Shown in pieces: positions 7,998 through 14,546 of a stretch of 64,000 nucleotides of DNA (its first letter is position 1; each line of letters opens with the position of its first letter). The stretch comes from a virus, in IMG/VR virus record IMGVR_UViG_3300025122_000010, positions 20,103-84,102 of that record; one strand, 5' to 3'. The position numbers were made by a program, and so were the translations under genes. Under the pieces are notes generated by a model. It was not told the origin of the DNA. It did no database searches and worked only from the letters and a program-made list of their open reading frames with translations.

Positions 7998-8891
7998 ATG
8001 AATTTGAATTTGGATAAGATCAAAGCTGCTTTAGATAAGTACGATAATCCACAAAGTGCAACAGGAGGTGGAAAAAACCAGTTTGGTGACAACCTTCTAA
8101 GGCTTAATCCTGCTAATGATGAGATTAGTACAGTCGTAAAGATTGTATCGAATAAGTTCAATCTTGAAGATCCATTCACTGAACTATATTTCCATTATGG
8201 TTTGCCTGGGCTTCAGTCTGCACTTTGCCCAAGAAAGATGCATAATGAACCATGTCCTGCTTGTGAATTTGGTTGGACAGTATTAGAGAAGTATAAGGAA
8301 ACTAGGATCGAGAAGGATAGGAAGCCACTTGATATTCTTATGCCTAATGTAAGAATATTTGTACCTGTCGTTGTAATGGAGGAGGAACAGAAGAAGACTA
8401 GGCTTTGGGGCTTTAGTCCAACAGTTCACAGGAAGCTTTTGAGTTGTATCGTTGAATTTGCTGAAGAAGGAATTGATATAACTGATCCTGAGAAGAGTCC
8501 TGAATTTAGAATCTCTGTAATTTCTAAAGCTAAGTCTAAGAAGTCGTTTAACACTATCGATATTGATCCTGTTAAGAAGGGCTTGTCTTACTCGATTACG
8601 AAGTTGGCTAATAAAGATGATGTTGCAGCAATCTTGGATTCATGCCCGAATGTTACAGATATTTACGAACCAAAGACACATGAAGAGATTTCAGAAGCTG
8701 TTGACAAGTATGCACAAGGCTCAGCTCCCAATACGACTACTTCGAGTACTGAAGAAGCTAGTACAGGGACTGAGAAGGATTATTCAAACGACAAAGAAGC
8801 CTCAGGTGAAGAAAGTGATTCGAGTGATAATTTGGAGAATTTGGCAGACAAATTCAGTAAAGCTATGAATGAAAGAGAAAGTGACGAATAA
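7998..8891 (+). CDS. single-stranded DNA-binding protein, T4 gp32-like
   Basis: This 297-aa protein has the gp32 His-Cys3 zinc site C77-x4-H82-x3-C86-x2-C89 (CPRKMHNEPCPAC) and an OB-like core. The last 60 residues form the acidic Ser/Thr/Glu/Asp-rich tail typical of gp32, which contacts replication and recombination partners. It coats ssDNA during replication and recombination. Start ATG has AAGGAG upstream. The UvsX gene follows 3 nt later, as expected for a recombination operon. Confidence 0.8.
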   Translation: MNLNLDKIKAALDKYDNPQSATGGGKNQFGDNLLRLNPANDEISTVVKIVSNKFNLEDPFTELYFHYGLPGLQSALCPRKMHNEPCPACEFGWTVLEKYKETRIEKDRKPLDILMPNVRIFVPVVVMEEEQKKTRLWGFSPTVHRKLLSCIVEFAEEGIDITDPEKSPEFRISVISKAKSKKSFNTIDIDPVKKGLSYSITKLANKDDVAAILDSCPNVTDIYEPKTHEEISEAVDKYAQGSAPNTTTSSTEEASTGTEKDYSNDKEASGEESDSSDNLENLADKFSKAMNERESDE

Positions 8892-8894
8892 TCA

Positions 8895-10052
8895 ATGGCG
8901 AAAAGAAGTGTAGTAATATCCGACGACAAAGGTAGTACAGATAACAAACCATCATTGTTCAATGACATGTTGATTGATGCACTAAAGAGCGATGTTGGTG
9001 GTTCATCTTTTATACTAGGTAGAGATGATTCTCCATCAGATGTAAAAGAGTGGATAAGTACTGGCAACACTGTATTGGATATGTGTATTTCAAACAACCC
9101 TAATTCTGACGGCGGTATACCAGTAGGGAGATTAACAGAGCTTCATGGTGATTCAAGTACTGGTAAGTCTCTTCTTGGCTACACTATATTGAAGAACTGT
9201 GCAGAAAAAGGTGGTGTTTCGGTATTACTAGATACTGAAAATTCAGCCAATGAAGAGTTCATGAAGATGTTGGGTTTGAAGCCTGAAGAGAACTTGGTGT
9301 ATTCTGTTCCTGACACTGTAGAAGATGTGTTCAAGTCTATTGAAACTATAATAAGAACTACAAGAAAATCTGACAAAGGTAGACTTGTAACTATAGTATG
9401 GGACAGTGTTGCAGCAACAAGCACAAAGAAAGAAATGGAAGAAGATGTTGGGCAAGCAAATGTGGCTCTTGTAGCAAGGACTATTGGACAAGGAATGCGA
9501 AAGATTAAGAGATTGCTAGGACATGAAAGAATTGCCCTAATATTCCTAAACCAGTTGAGATCAAAAATAGGAGTTGTCTTTGGTGACCCATATACTACTC
9601 CTGGTGGAAATGCAATCCCATTTTTTGCTGACGTCAGAATTAGGTTGTACACTGCTGGAAAAATCACTGTTGCGAAAGATGTCATAGGAATTACAACAAA
9701 AGCAAAAGTGATTAAGACTAGGTTTGGTCCACCGTTTAGAGAAGCAATGCTTAAAGTATATTTTGATAGAGGTCTTGTTCAAGAAGAGTCTTGGGAAGAG
9801 TACTTGAAAACAAAGAAATTCATAACTTCAGTCAGTGGAACAAGAAACTTTAAATTGAAGTTAGATGGGTCAGATGAAGCACATGAGTATAAGGGAAAAG
9901 AATTTGTAGAGTTTATAAGAAGCAATCCTGAGCTTAAAAGTAAGATAGAACAGATGATAAGGACCGATCTGTATGTCGAACAAGACCCAAGTAAAAGAGA
10001 GGAGGAAGAGAGCATAGAAGAGTTTACTGATGATGAAGTTGCCAACATTTAA
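8895..10052 (+). CDS. uvsX: UvsX/RecA-like recombinase
   Basis: This 385-aa ATPase has the Walker A sequence GDSSTGKS (85-92), a glutamate in LLDTENSA, Walker B VTIVWDSVAA and a DNA-binding-loop region around FLNQLRSKIGVVFGDPYTTPGG, as in phage RecA/UvsX proteins. The C-terminus is acidic. It forms filaments on ssDNA and drives strand exchange and recombination-dependent replication with the ssDNA-binding protein just upstream. Confidence 0.9.
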   Translation: MAKRSVVISDDKGSTDNKPSLFNDMLIDALKSDVGGSSFILGRDDSPSDVKEWISTGNTVLDMCISNNPNSDGGIPVGRLTELHGDSSTGKSLLGYTILKNCAEKGGVSVLLDTENSANEEFMKMLGLKPEENLVYSVPDTVEDVFKSIETIIRTTRKSDKGRLVTIVWDSVAATSTKKEMEEDVGQANVALVARTIGQGMRKIKRLLGHERIALIFLNQLRSKIGVVFGDPYTTPGGNAIPFFADVRIRLYTAGKITVAKDVIGITTKAKVIKTRFGPPFREAMLKVYFDRGLVQEESWEEYLKTKKFITSVSGTRNFKLKLDGSDEAHEYKGKEFVEFIRSNPELKSKIEQMIRTDLYVEQDPSKREEEESIEEFTDDEVANI

Positions 10053-10118
10053 AGTATTGAAGTTGCGGTAAAAAAACCAAACGAAGTTTATATTTAATCT
10101 ACAAGGAGGAAGTTGATT

Positions 10119-10358
10119 ATGCCTAATCCACATCTAACAAATGAAGTTGTTAACGCAGTTCAGACTCTTCAAGAGTATATTGAGAGTCAAAACAAGTCCA
10201 AGCGATCTGCAGCACAAAACAGGTCAACGGATTGGACTGGCGACGAAAGCAAGGACAGAATTAGATATTACGATACAAATATCGAAGCATTGAGAAATGT
10301 CCTTGCCGGTCATTCAGTATTTTCAAGTAACGGATGGTTGGAGGGCTTGCGATTCTAG
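10119..10358 (+). CDS. hypothetical protein, 79 aa
   Basis: The start ATG at 10119 follows a strong AGGAGGAAG. The protein is soluble and mostly helical, with polar residues and no recognised motif. It is the last gene before the strong terminator at 10381, so it ends the ssb-uvsX transcript. Confidence 0.6.
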   Translation: MPNPHLTNEVVNAVQTLQEYIESQNKSKRSAAQNRSTDWTGDESKDRIRYYDTNIEALRNVLAGHSVFSSNGWLEGLRF

Positions 10359-10380
10359 CAGTATACAGAAACTAGATCAC

Positions 10381-10411
10381 AAGGCCCTCTAAACTAGATT
10401 TAGAGGGCCTT
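10381..10411 (+). terminator. strong intrinsic terminator after uvsX operon
   Basis: A 13-bp perfect stem (AAGGCCCTCTAAA with TTTAGAGGGCCTT) with a 5-nt loop is followed by a T-rich stretch (ATTACTTTTTA). It separates the recombination operon from the tRNA island. Confidence 0.85.
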
Positions 10412-10618
10412 ATTACTTTTTATCAAGTAATATCAAGTAGTATAACAAAGGTTTCAACATGACCTTGTGAATATTCCTAACTTCATCATTTCATTAAATG
10501 TATGGAGATATGGAACTTAGTTATATAACAAAGTGTTATATATCATGTAAGTTGTTTATTAACAACAACTTAAAGTACGCTCATTGACAACTAAATATTT
10601 TAACACATTTTTGAAGAA
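10412..10618 (+). repeat. gene-free AT-rich region with inverted and direct repeats
   Basis: No gene is visible in these 207 nt. Two perfect inverted repeats stand close together: TATATAACA/TGTTATATA (10522-10542, 3-nt loop) and AAGTTGTT/AACAACTT (10549-10571, 7-nt loop). Near 10420 the 8-mer ATCAAGTA is repeated twice within 20 nt. This lies between a terminator and the first island promoter. It could hold operator sites or part of a replication origin; neither is proven. Confidence 0.5.
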
Positions 10619-10622
10619 AATG

Positions 10623-10650
10623 TTTACTATCACTTAGAATTGATTATATT
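10623..10650 (+). promoter_or_regulatory. island promoter copy 1
   Basis: TTTACT (10623-10628), a 16-nt spacer and TATATT (10645-10650). The spacer (ending CTTAGAATTGAT) is nearly identical in three other copies at 12989, 16524 and 19820. It opens the tRNA island transcription unit. Confidence 0.7.
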
Positions 10651-10670
10651 ATAGATGTAAGGAAAAGGAA

Positions 10671-10873
10671 ATAGGAATCAAGCCTCTAACGGAGAGAGAC
10701 ATTGAACTTCAAATTCTGGTATTTGAATGGATGAGGTCATTTGAGATCTTTTCGAGGTTGGGGCCGACAACAAGGATGCTGCTTGGAGAGCATTTGGTGA
10801 TTGGGAATCAAGGCAAGATAAGGAAGAGCAATGCTTTATGGTTCATGAATTGCTCACTTCAATTTCCAGTTAA
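10671..10873 (+). pseudogene. possible frameshifted small gene at start of island
   Basis: Two adjacent frames look protein-coding. The first reads GIKPLTERDIELQILVFEWM and on to about 10745. A second frame, reached by a -1 shift, reads EVGADNKDAAWRAFGDWE through MVHELLTSISS to the TAA at 10871. No single frame covers both, and the sequence after the purine-rich AAGGAAAAGGAA has ATA where a start codon is expected. It may be a decayed gene, a sequencing indel or a frameshifted gene. Confidence 0.3.
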
Positions 10874-10917
10874 AAAAAGGAAGAAACGGAGATGGAGCCA
10901 CCCTGCTAAGATAGCCC

Positions 10918-11090
10918 GCGGCAACCTGGTTAAGCAGCCAGGGTTCATCACCAAGTGAACAGGGGCCGCTAGAAGCTGGTAAATTATGAAACAAGAGTAA
11001 AATACTAAAGCAATATCAGGGGGGTCGAGGGCAGTGGTCCTTGGCGAAAGCTAGGGTGACCGGTCCTTGGCCTCCCAGGTGGGGAGAGAA
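10918..11090 (+). ncRNA. structured leader RNA, function unknown
   Basis: Several perfect or near-perfect helices suggest a folded RNA. A three-way junction is closed by GCGGC (10918) and GCCGC (10965), with hairpins CCTGG/CCAGG and GTTCA/TGAAC inside. A hairpin at 11036-11061 is capped by a GAAA tetraloop (CCTTGGC GAAA GCTAGGG). A stem CTCCC/GGGAG at 11072-11086 covers the ribosome-binding site of the 35-codon frame at 11092. It lies downstream of promoter copy 1. I recognise no known RNA class. Confidence 0.4.
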
Positions 11091-11091
11091 A

Positions 11092-11199
11092 ATGTATCAC
11101 AAACGTTATTGGGCAGCAGTCTATGTTACTAGAGTTTGGAGGTTGAGACAGAGACTTCCTCATGTAACTGCTTTCGCAAAGAGTCTTGGGTTAATTTGA
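11092..11199 (+). CDS. small basic peptide, 35 aa
   Basis: ATG with GGGGAGAG just upstream. The product is strongly basic and aromatic (MYHKRYWAAVYVTRVWRLRQ and 15 more residues). The ribosome-binding site can pair in the hairpin at 11072-11086, so translation may be controlled by RNA folding. Short length makes chance possible. Confidence 0.4.
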   Translation: MYHKRYWAAVYVTRVWRLRQRLPHVTAFAKSLGLI

Positions 11200-11227
11200 T
11201 TCACCATCGAATCGAATTCAAATATGT

Positions 11228-11317
11228 TCCGGTGTAGCTCAATTGGCAGAGCGCTTGGCTGTTAACCAAGAGGCCCTTACAAGGTATAAGTAGGTTCGAT
11301 CCCTACCGCCGGAGCCA
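11228..11317 (+). tRNA. tRNA-Asn(GTT) with extended variable region
   Basis: Acceptor TCCGGTG/CGCCGGA, D stem GCTC/GAGC, anticodon stem CTTGG/CCAAG with loop CTGTTAA, T arm GTAGG-TTCGATC-CCTAC, discriminator G, CCA encoded. The variable region is about 19 nt and can form CCTT/AAGG, which is odd for Asn. Confidence 0.85.
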
Positions 11318-11325
11318 AAAAATGT

Positions 11326-11448
11326 GGGAAGGAGTGGTCACGAGAATGGACCACCTGACCTGAGAAAAAAATGGGATAAGCTCCAGATAATATCAGGTTA
11401 TGATCATCAGGGTAGCTCCTGAAGTCAGTGGAATTCTGACCCTTCCCA
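11326..11448 (+). ncRNA. tRNA-like RNA without readable anticodon
   Basis: A 7-bp acceptor-like stem (GGGAAGG 11326, CCTTCCC 11441) stacks directly on a T-arm-like hairpin (GTCAG, 7-nt loop, CTGAC). A D-arm-like hairpin TGGTC/GACCA follows the 5' strand. A variable-arm-like hairpin TCAGG/CCTGA (11407-11422) is present. In place of an anticodon arm there are about 50 nt, with ACCTGA/TCAGGT able to pair. The 3' end reads A-GGA, not CCA. It could be a decayed tRNA with an insertion or a dedicated tRNA mimic. Confidence 0.45.
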
Positions 11449-11472
11449 GGATTAAAAAAAAGGCAGAGATAT

Positions 11473-12165
11473 ATGACCAGAGAAGAAGTTGAAGCACGGA
11501 CAATCTATCTGGTGAGAGCAGGTTCTCACGCTTACGGTCTGAATACAGAGACTTCTGATGTGGACACTCGAGGCATCTGTATTCCAACAGAGGAAGCCAT
11601 TTATGGTCTTGGTAAATTCGAGCAGTATGAAGATAAGGTCAATGACACAGTCATCTATGATATTCGCAAGTTCTTCAGTCTAGCAATGAAGTGCAACCCA
11701 AATATCATTGAACTCTTGTTTGTCAATGACGAACACGTTCTAGAAATGAGTGGTATCGGAAAGGATCTGAGACAACACAGACGACTATTCGTCTCTCAGC
11801 TAGCAAGGAAGACATTTGGTGGATATGCAATCAGTCAAATGAAGAAGTTTCATAGATCAGCTCTCCAACCTGGAGCTCCGGAGCTAAACTACAAGAATGC
11901 AATGCACCTCATCAGACTCTTGAGGACAGGAATCAGCATTCTTCAAACAGGAGAGCCAATTGTCAACAGAGAGCATGATCGAAAAGAGCTTCTAGCAATT
12001 CGTAGAGGAGAGCATTCTAACGGTTCGATTATGGATATTGCAGATGAACTGTTTGAAAAGCTTGACCTCATGCCCTCAACCCTACAAAGTGAGCCGAACT
12101 ACGAGATGCTGAATCATCTACTCATCAGTTACATCAAAGGCTATCTGAAAGGGAATGACGGATGA
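11473..12165 (+). CDS. RlaP-like predicted nucleotidyltransferase
   Basis: This 230-aa protein starts with the polymerase-beta-fold motif GSHAYGLNTETSDVDTRG (GS plus DxD), then the YDIRKFFSLAMKCNPNIIELL segment typical of RlaP/YcgL-type predicted nucleotidyltransferases (Pfam family named for RNA-ligase-associated polymerase-beta proteins). A C-terminal helical part contains the MHLIRLLRTG motif. The family is associated by gene neighbourhood with RNA repair. Its location inside a tRNA island, between tRNA-Asn and the next tRNAs, fits a role at RNA ends. Substrate unproven. Confidence 0.7.
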   Translation: MTREEVEARTIYLVRAGSHAYGLNTETSDVDTRGICIPTEEAIYGLGKFEQYEDKVNDTVIYDIRKFFSLAMKCNPNIIELLFVNDEHVLEMSGIGKDLRQHRRLFVSQLARKTFGGYAISQMKKFHRSALQPGAPELNYKNAMHLIRLLRTGISILQTGEPIVNREHDRKELLAIRRGEHSNGSIMDIADELFEKLDLMPSTLQSEPNYEMLNHLLISYIKGYLKGNDG

Positions 12166-12419
12166 CAATTACGACTGCTGATCTGCGGCTAGGGCAACGT
12201 GGTAAGTTCCTGGGCACATTCCAGAACGAGTGGAGGCAGAGGACTGTTGAAATCTTCGAGCATATCACAGATCAAGCACTAGTCATCACAGTTGGTCGTC
12301 CTTTCGATGAGACTCAAGATCCTGTGATTTGCACCGAACAGAGGACAGACTACGAATCAACTCTTCAGAAGATCGCAGATTGTGAGAAGCATAACAGAGG
12401 AATGTATGTATTTGAATGA
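12162..12419 (+). CDS. hypothetical protein, 85 aa
   Basis: It is coupled to the nucleotidyltransferase gene by an ATGA overlap. The composition is mixed, with beta-rich predicted segments (GQRGKFLGTF, DQALVITVGRPFDE). No motif is recognised. Codon use is less AT-rich than in most genes of the window, as in its upstream neighbour, so the pair may have been acquired together. Confidence 0.55.
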   Translation: MTITTADLRLGQRGKFLGTFQNEWRQRTVEIFEHITDQALVITVGRPFDETQDPVICTEQRTDYESTLQKIADCEKHNRGMYVFE

Positions 12420-12430
12420 TGGGGCTAAAA

Positions 12431-12664
12431 ATGGCTAAGGAAAAGGTTGTTGTCGAATTCGATGCTGATGAAGAATTGTCAAAGAAGATCAAGAGAGCAG
12501 AAGCAAAGTTACGCAGAAAAGATACAAAGATTGAAATTCTAGAAGCAGAGTTAGCCGAAGCAGAACGAATCATAAAAAGCTATAGAGGTATTGACGGTGC
12601 ACTTCAAGAATTAGCAAGAGTTGCAGGAGATGTTGGATTGATTGATGGAGAATGGTATATTTGA
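12431..12664 (+). CDS. coiled-coil protein, 77 aa
   Basis: The ATG at 12431 follows GGGGC; an ATG at 12416 is possible but lacks a good ribosome site. Residues 15-55 form a charged heptad-like helix (ELSKKIKRAEAKLRRKDTKI), so a coiled coil is likely. Function unknown. Confidence 0.55.
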   Translation: MAKEKVVVEFDADEELSKKIKRAEAKLRRKDTKIEILEAELAEAERIIKSYRGIDGALQELARVAGDVGLIDGEWYI

Positions 12665-12671
12665 ATAATGT

Positions 12672-12751
12672 GGCCCCGTAGCTCCAAGGTATGGGAGAGC
12701 GTCTGGCTTGCACCCAGAAGGTTGAGAGTTCAATTCTCTCCGGGTCCACCA
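12672..12751 (+). tRNA. tRNA-Ala(TGC), copy 1
   Basis: Acceptor GGCCCCG/CGGGTCC (one C-T mismatch), D stem GCTC/GAGC, anticodon arm TCTGG-CTTGCAC-CCAGA, T arm GAGAG-TTCAATT-CTCTC, CCA encoded. Confidence 0.85.
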
Positions 12752-12758
12752 ACTTTGT

Positions 12759-12835
12759 GCCGGCGTAGCTGAGACTGGCTCTAGCAACGCCCTTGTAAGG
12801 CGTCGATGTGGGTTCGATTCCCTCCGCCGGCTCCA
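12759..12835 (+). tRNA. tRNA-Thr(TGT)
   Basis: Acceptor GCCGGCG/CGCCGGC, anticodon arm ACGCC-CTTGTAA-GGCGT, T loop TTCGATT with one T-T mismatch in the stem, discriminator T, CCA encoded. Confidence 0.85.
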
Positions 12836-12842
12836 TATTTAC

Positions 12843-12972
12843 AGATCAACAAATCGTCTAATGGAAAGACACTTTGCTTGAGGAGGGCTGGTTCGACTCC
12901 AGCTGACGCGTAGTAGCTCACGAGGGAGAGCGCTGAGAAGAAATGCAGGTTCGAATCCTGTTTTGTTGATCT
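12843..12972 (+). ncRNA. chimeric tRNA-like RNA with two T arms
   Basis: An 11-bp perfect stem (AGATCAACAAA with TTTGTTGATCT) closes 130 nt. Inside are a D-arm-like hairpin GTCT/AGAC, a T arm GCTGG-TTCGACT-CCAGC, a second D-like hairpin GCTC/GAGC and a second T arm CAGG-TTCGAAT-CCTG. There is no clear anticodon arm and no CCA. It looks like the 5' half of one tRNA and the 3' half of another, joined, either by deletion or as a functional RNA. Confidence 0.45.
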
Positions 12973-12988
12973 TTATTTTGAACTTTTG

Positions 12989-13016
12989 TTTACTATCACT
13001 TAGAATTGATTATATT
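12989..13016 (+). promoter_or_regulatory. island promoter copy 2
   Basis: TTTACT (12989), 16-nt spacer, TATATT (13011). The spacer matches copy 1 (ATCACTTAGAATTGAT). It starts transcription just before the tRNA-like RNA at 13038. Confidence 0.7.
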
Positions 13017-13037
13017 AGCTTATAAGGAAAAAGGAAT

Positions 13038-13126
13038 TGGTCGCACCTCTGATCGTCTAATTAGGGAAGACACCGCATATAAATGCGGAGATAAGGGTTC
13101 GATCCCCTCATGAGGTTACGCGATCA
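13038..13126 (+). ncRNA. tRNA-like RNA with extended acceptor stem
   Basis: Stem TGGTCGC/GCGATCA continues into ACCTC/GAGGT (12 bp with a TAC bulge). Inside are a D-like hairpin GTCT/AGAC, a hairpin CCGCAT-ATAA-ATGCGG where the anticodon arm should be, and a T-arm-like AGGG-TTCGATC-CCCT. The tetraloop leaves no anticodon. No CCA follows. It sits at the expected 5' end of the transcript from promoter copy 2. Confidence 0.45.
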
Positions 13127-13129
13127 CTA

Positions 13130-13212
13130 GGTAGAATGATAGGGCTTGCCGGCTTTAAATAACTTCTACCGATTGGGTATGGGGTTAGAGTTACGGCAAT
13201 AACTCTAACTCC
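13130..13212 (+). ncRNA. structured RNA segment with 13-bp hairpin
   Basis: GGTAGAA (13130) pairs with TTCTACC (13164). A 13-bp hairpin with one G-T pair spans 13181-13212 (arms GGGGTTAGAGTTA and TAACTCTAACTCC, loop CGGCAA). There is no T tract, so it is not an obvious terminator. It may stabilise or process the RNA ahead of the small gene at 13237. Confidence 0.4.
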
Positions 13213-13236
13213 TGCTCAACTTACTAGAGATTAGAT

Positions 13237-13413
13237 ATGCCAAAAATCAAAGACACATTCAAGATTGACGAAGTGATAGAGAAACTAATTCCATCATTGT
13301 TTAGACGAAGGGAGTTGTATGCGAAGCTAGCTGAATTAAACTTAAAGAACGATGAATTCAATAAACTGTTCACAAAGTTACACAATAATTTACTACCACA
13401 CAGGAGGAATTAA
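13237..13413 (+). CDS. hypothetical protein, 58 aa
   Basis: Reading frame MPKIKDTFKIDEVIEKLIPS and on to TAA at 13411. It is charged and helical. The ribosome site is weak (AGAGATT). Its stop lies 2 nt before the next start, and the AGGAGG of the next gene is inside its end, so the two are coupled. Confidence 0.5.
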   Translation: MPKIKDTFKIDEVIEKLIPSLFRRRELYAKLAELNLKNDEFNKLFTKLHNNLLPHRRN

Positions 13414-13415
13414 CA

Positions 13416-13610
13416 ATGCCTTTGTATCCAGATGTTAAGGTCAAGTTGGTGGGTTCAGACGGAAATGCTTTCGCTATTTTGGGAAAGGTTTCTAAGGCAC
13501 TCAAGCGAGCTGGGCATGGGGATGCGGCTGATAAGTATACTGAAGAGTCGATGGCTGGTGACTATGACAACTTACTTGTCACTGCTTGCAAGTATGTGAC
13601 GGTTAGCTAG
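13416..13610 (+). CDS. small conserved phage-type protein, 64 aa, paralogue A
   Basis: AGGAGG precedes the ATG. It shares the pattern D-x-n-GNAFAILGKV...GDYDNLL with the protein at 16672 (GNAYAVMGNV...GDYNNLL), so the two are paralogues. The N-terminal D-G-NAF-ILG-V block and the C-terminal GDYDxLL block recur in small proteins of other phages as far as I recall. Function unknown. Confidence 0.65.
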   Translation: MPLYPDVKVKLVGSDGNAFAILGKVSKALKRAGHGDAADKYTEESMAGDYDNLLVTACKYVTVS

Positions 13611-13618
13611 GAGGGAAG

Positions 13619-14125
13619 ATGAATACCCAAACGGTTAATCGAGTCAAGGGAATTGTTTCTCAGATGAAGCATCTTACTGACGAACTGGATTCTCTGATGA
13701 ATGATCTGGGAATAGAAGCAAGTGATTCTGTTAATGAAGATTTAGATCCATATGCTGTAGCAATGGCTTCAATGCATCAAAAGATATCAGATCAATTGCC
13801 AGAAGATGAGAAATTGGAAGTTTTCTATTCGGCTTATACAACTAGTCCAGCTGGATTTCCAGTTGACAACCTTGACAAAGTTGCAATTAAGGGACTAGCA
13901 GTTATTCAAGAAAATGCAGATGATTTTTTTGATGTTGGTGAAGACTATATTTCAGATATTTTGGAAAACCCAACCTGGCTTACATTAGCAGTTATCGCTA
14001 ACAGGATAATTATAACAACAGGAGACTATAATCACCAGTTTCTTGAGGGAGTTTGTAAGACAGCCGGTGCAATAATTGACGAAGGTGTTGAAGTTCCGGT
14101 TTACGAATTGTCAATGGGAAGTTAG
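13619..14125 (+). CDS. hypothetical protein, 168 aa
   Basis: Start ATG follows GGAGGGAAG. The protein is acidic. Residues 1-30 may form a helix; the rest is rich in short helices with no recognised catalytic motif. It is one of the larger genes inside the island and lies just before tRNA-Asp. Confidence 0.6.
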   Translation: MNTQTVNRVKGIVSQMKHLTDELDSLMNDLGIEASDSVNEDLDPYAVAMASMHQKISDQLPEDEKLEVFYSAYTTSPAGFPVDNLDKVAIKGLAVIQENADDFFDVGEDYISDILENPTWLTLAVIANRIIITTGDYNHQFLEGVCKTAGAIIDEGVEVPVYELSMGS

Positions 14126-14132
14126 GAAATGT

Positions 14133-14209
14133 AGGGCCGTAGATCAATTGGTCAGATCACTAGATTGTCAATCTAGAGGGTGCGAGTTCAAGTCTCGTCG
14201 GCTCTGCCA
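14133..14209 (+). tRNA. tRNA-Asp(GTC)
   Basis: Acceptor AGGGCCG/CGGCTCT, D stem GATC/GATC, anticodon arm CTAGA-TTGTCAA-TCTAG, T arm GCGAG-TTCAAGT-CTCGT, discriminator G, CCA encoded. Confidence 0.9.
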
Positions 14210-14221
14210 AAAAAATTAAAT

Positions 14222-14299
14222 CGGAGTGTAGGCTAGCTCGGCTAAGTCACCTGGTTTGGGGCCAGGACACCGGGGGTTCGAATCCCTCCACTCCGACCA
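14222..14299 (+). tRNA. tRNA-Pro(TGG)
   Basis: Acceptor CGGAGTG/CACTCCG, anticodon arm CCTGG-TTTGGGG-CCAGG, T loop TTCGAAT, discriminator A, CCA encoded. Confidence 0.9.
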
Positions 14300-14317
14300 A
14301 AAAAATCTTAGGAGATT

Positions 14318-14536
14318 ATGATGAGTAAACTCAAGGGAAGTATAATCTTGCATAGCGGAAGTATAATCTTGTATAGCTCCACCACTCATGGTCATCCAGG
14401 TTCACACTTGATTGATGACGACAAAGGAAACAAGGTTTGGATTCGTGCAGTATTCACTCCATCAGATACTCTAGAAGCTTTAGATGAAGCTGAGAAGTTT
14501 GATGATGAAATTGTTTTGAATACGATACCGATATAA
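14318..14536 (+). CDS. hypothetical protein with internal tandem duplication, 72 aa
   Basis: TTAGGAG precedes ATG ATG; start 14318 or 14321. A 21-nt unit is repeated in tandem near 14336 with one base changed, giving GSIILHS-GSIILYS in the protein. The rest is acidic. Function unknown. Confidence 0.55.
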   Translation: MMSKLKGSIILHSGSIILYSSTTHGHPGSHLIDDDKGNKVWIRAVFTPSDTLEALDEAEKFDDEIVLNTIPI

Positions 14537-14546
14537 GGAGTTTCAA

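Noticed and set aside
8563-8868. A 101-aa frame inside the ssDNA-binding protein gene
   Set aside because: It is a shadow of the +1 frame of a well-supported gene and has low-complexity composition.
10731-10958. A 75-aa frame across 10731-10958
   Set aside because: Its second half turns basic and runs into the structured RNA region. The neighbouring frame is more protein-like there. I treat the region as a broken gene plus RNA.
10918-11090. RNase P RNA or tmRNA
   Set aside because: The conserved RNase P and tmRNA sequences (such as the P4 helix, or a tRNA-like end with a tag frame) are not visible. I leave it as an unclassified structured RNA.
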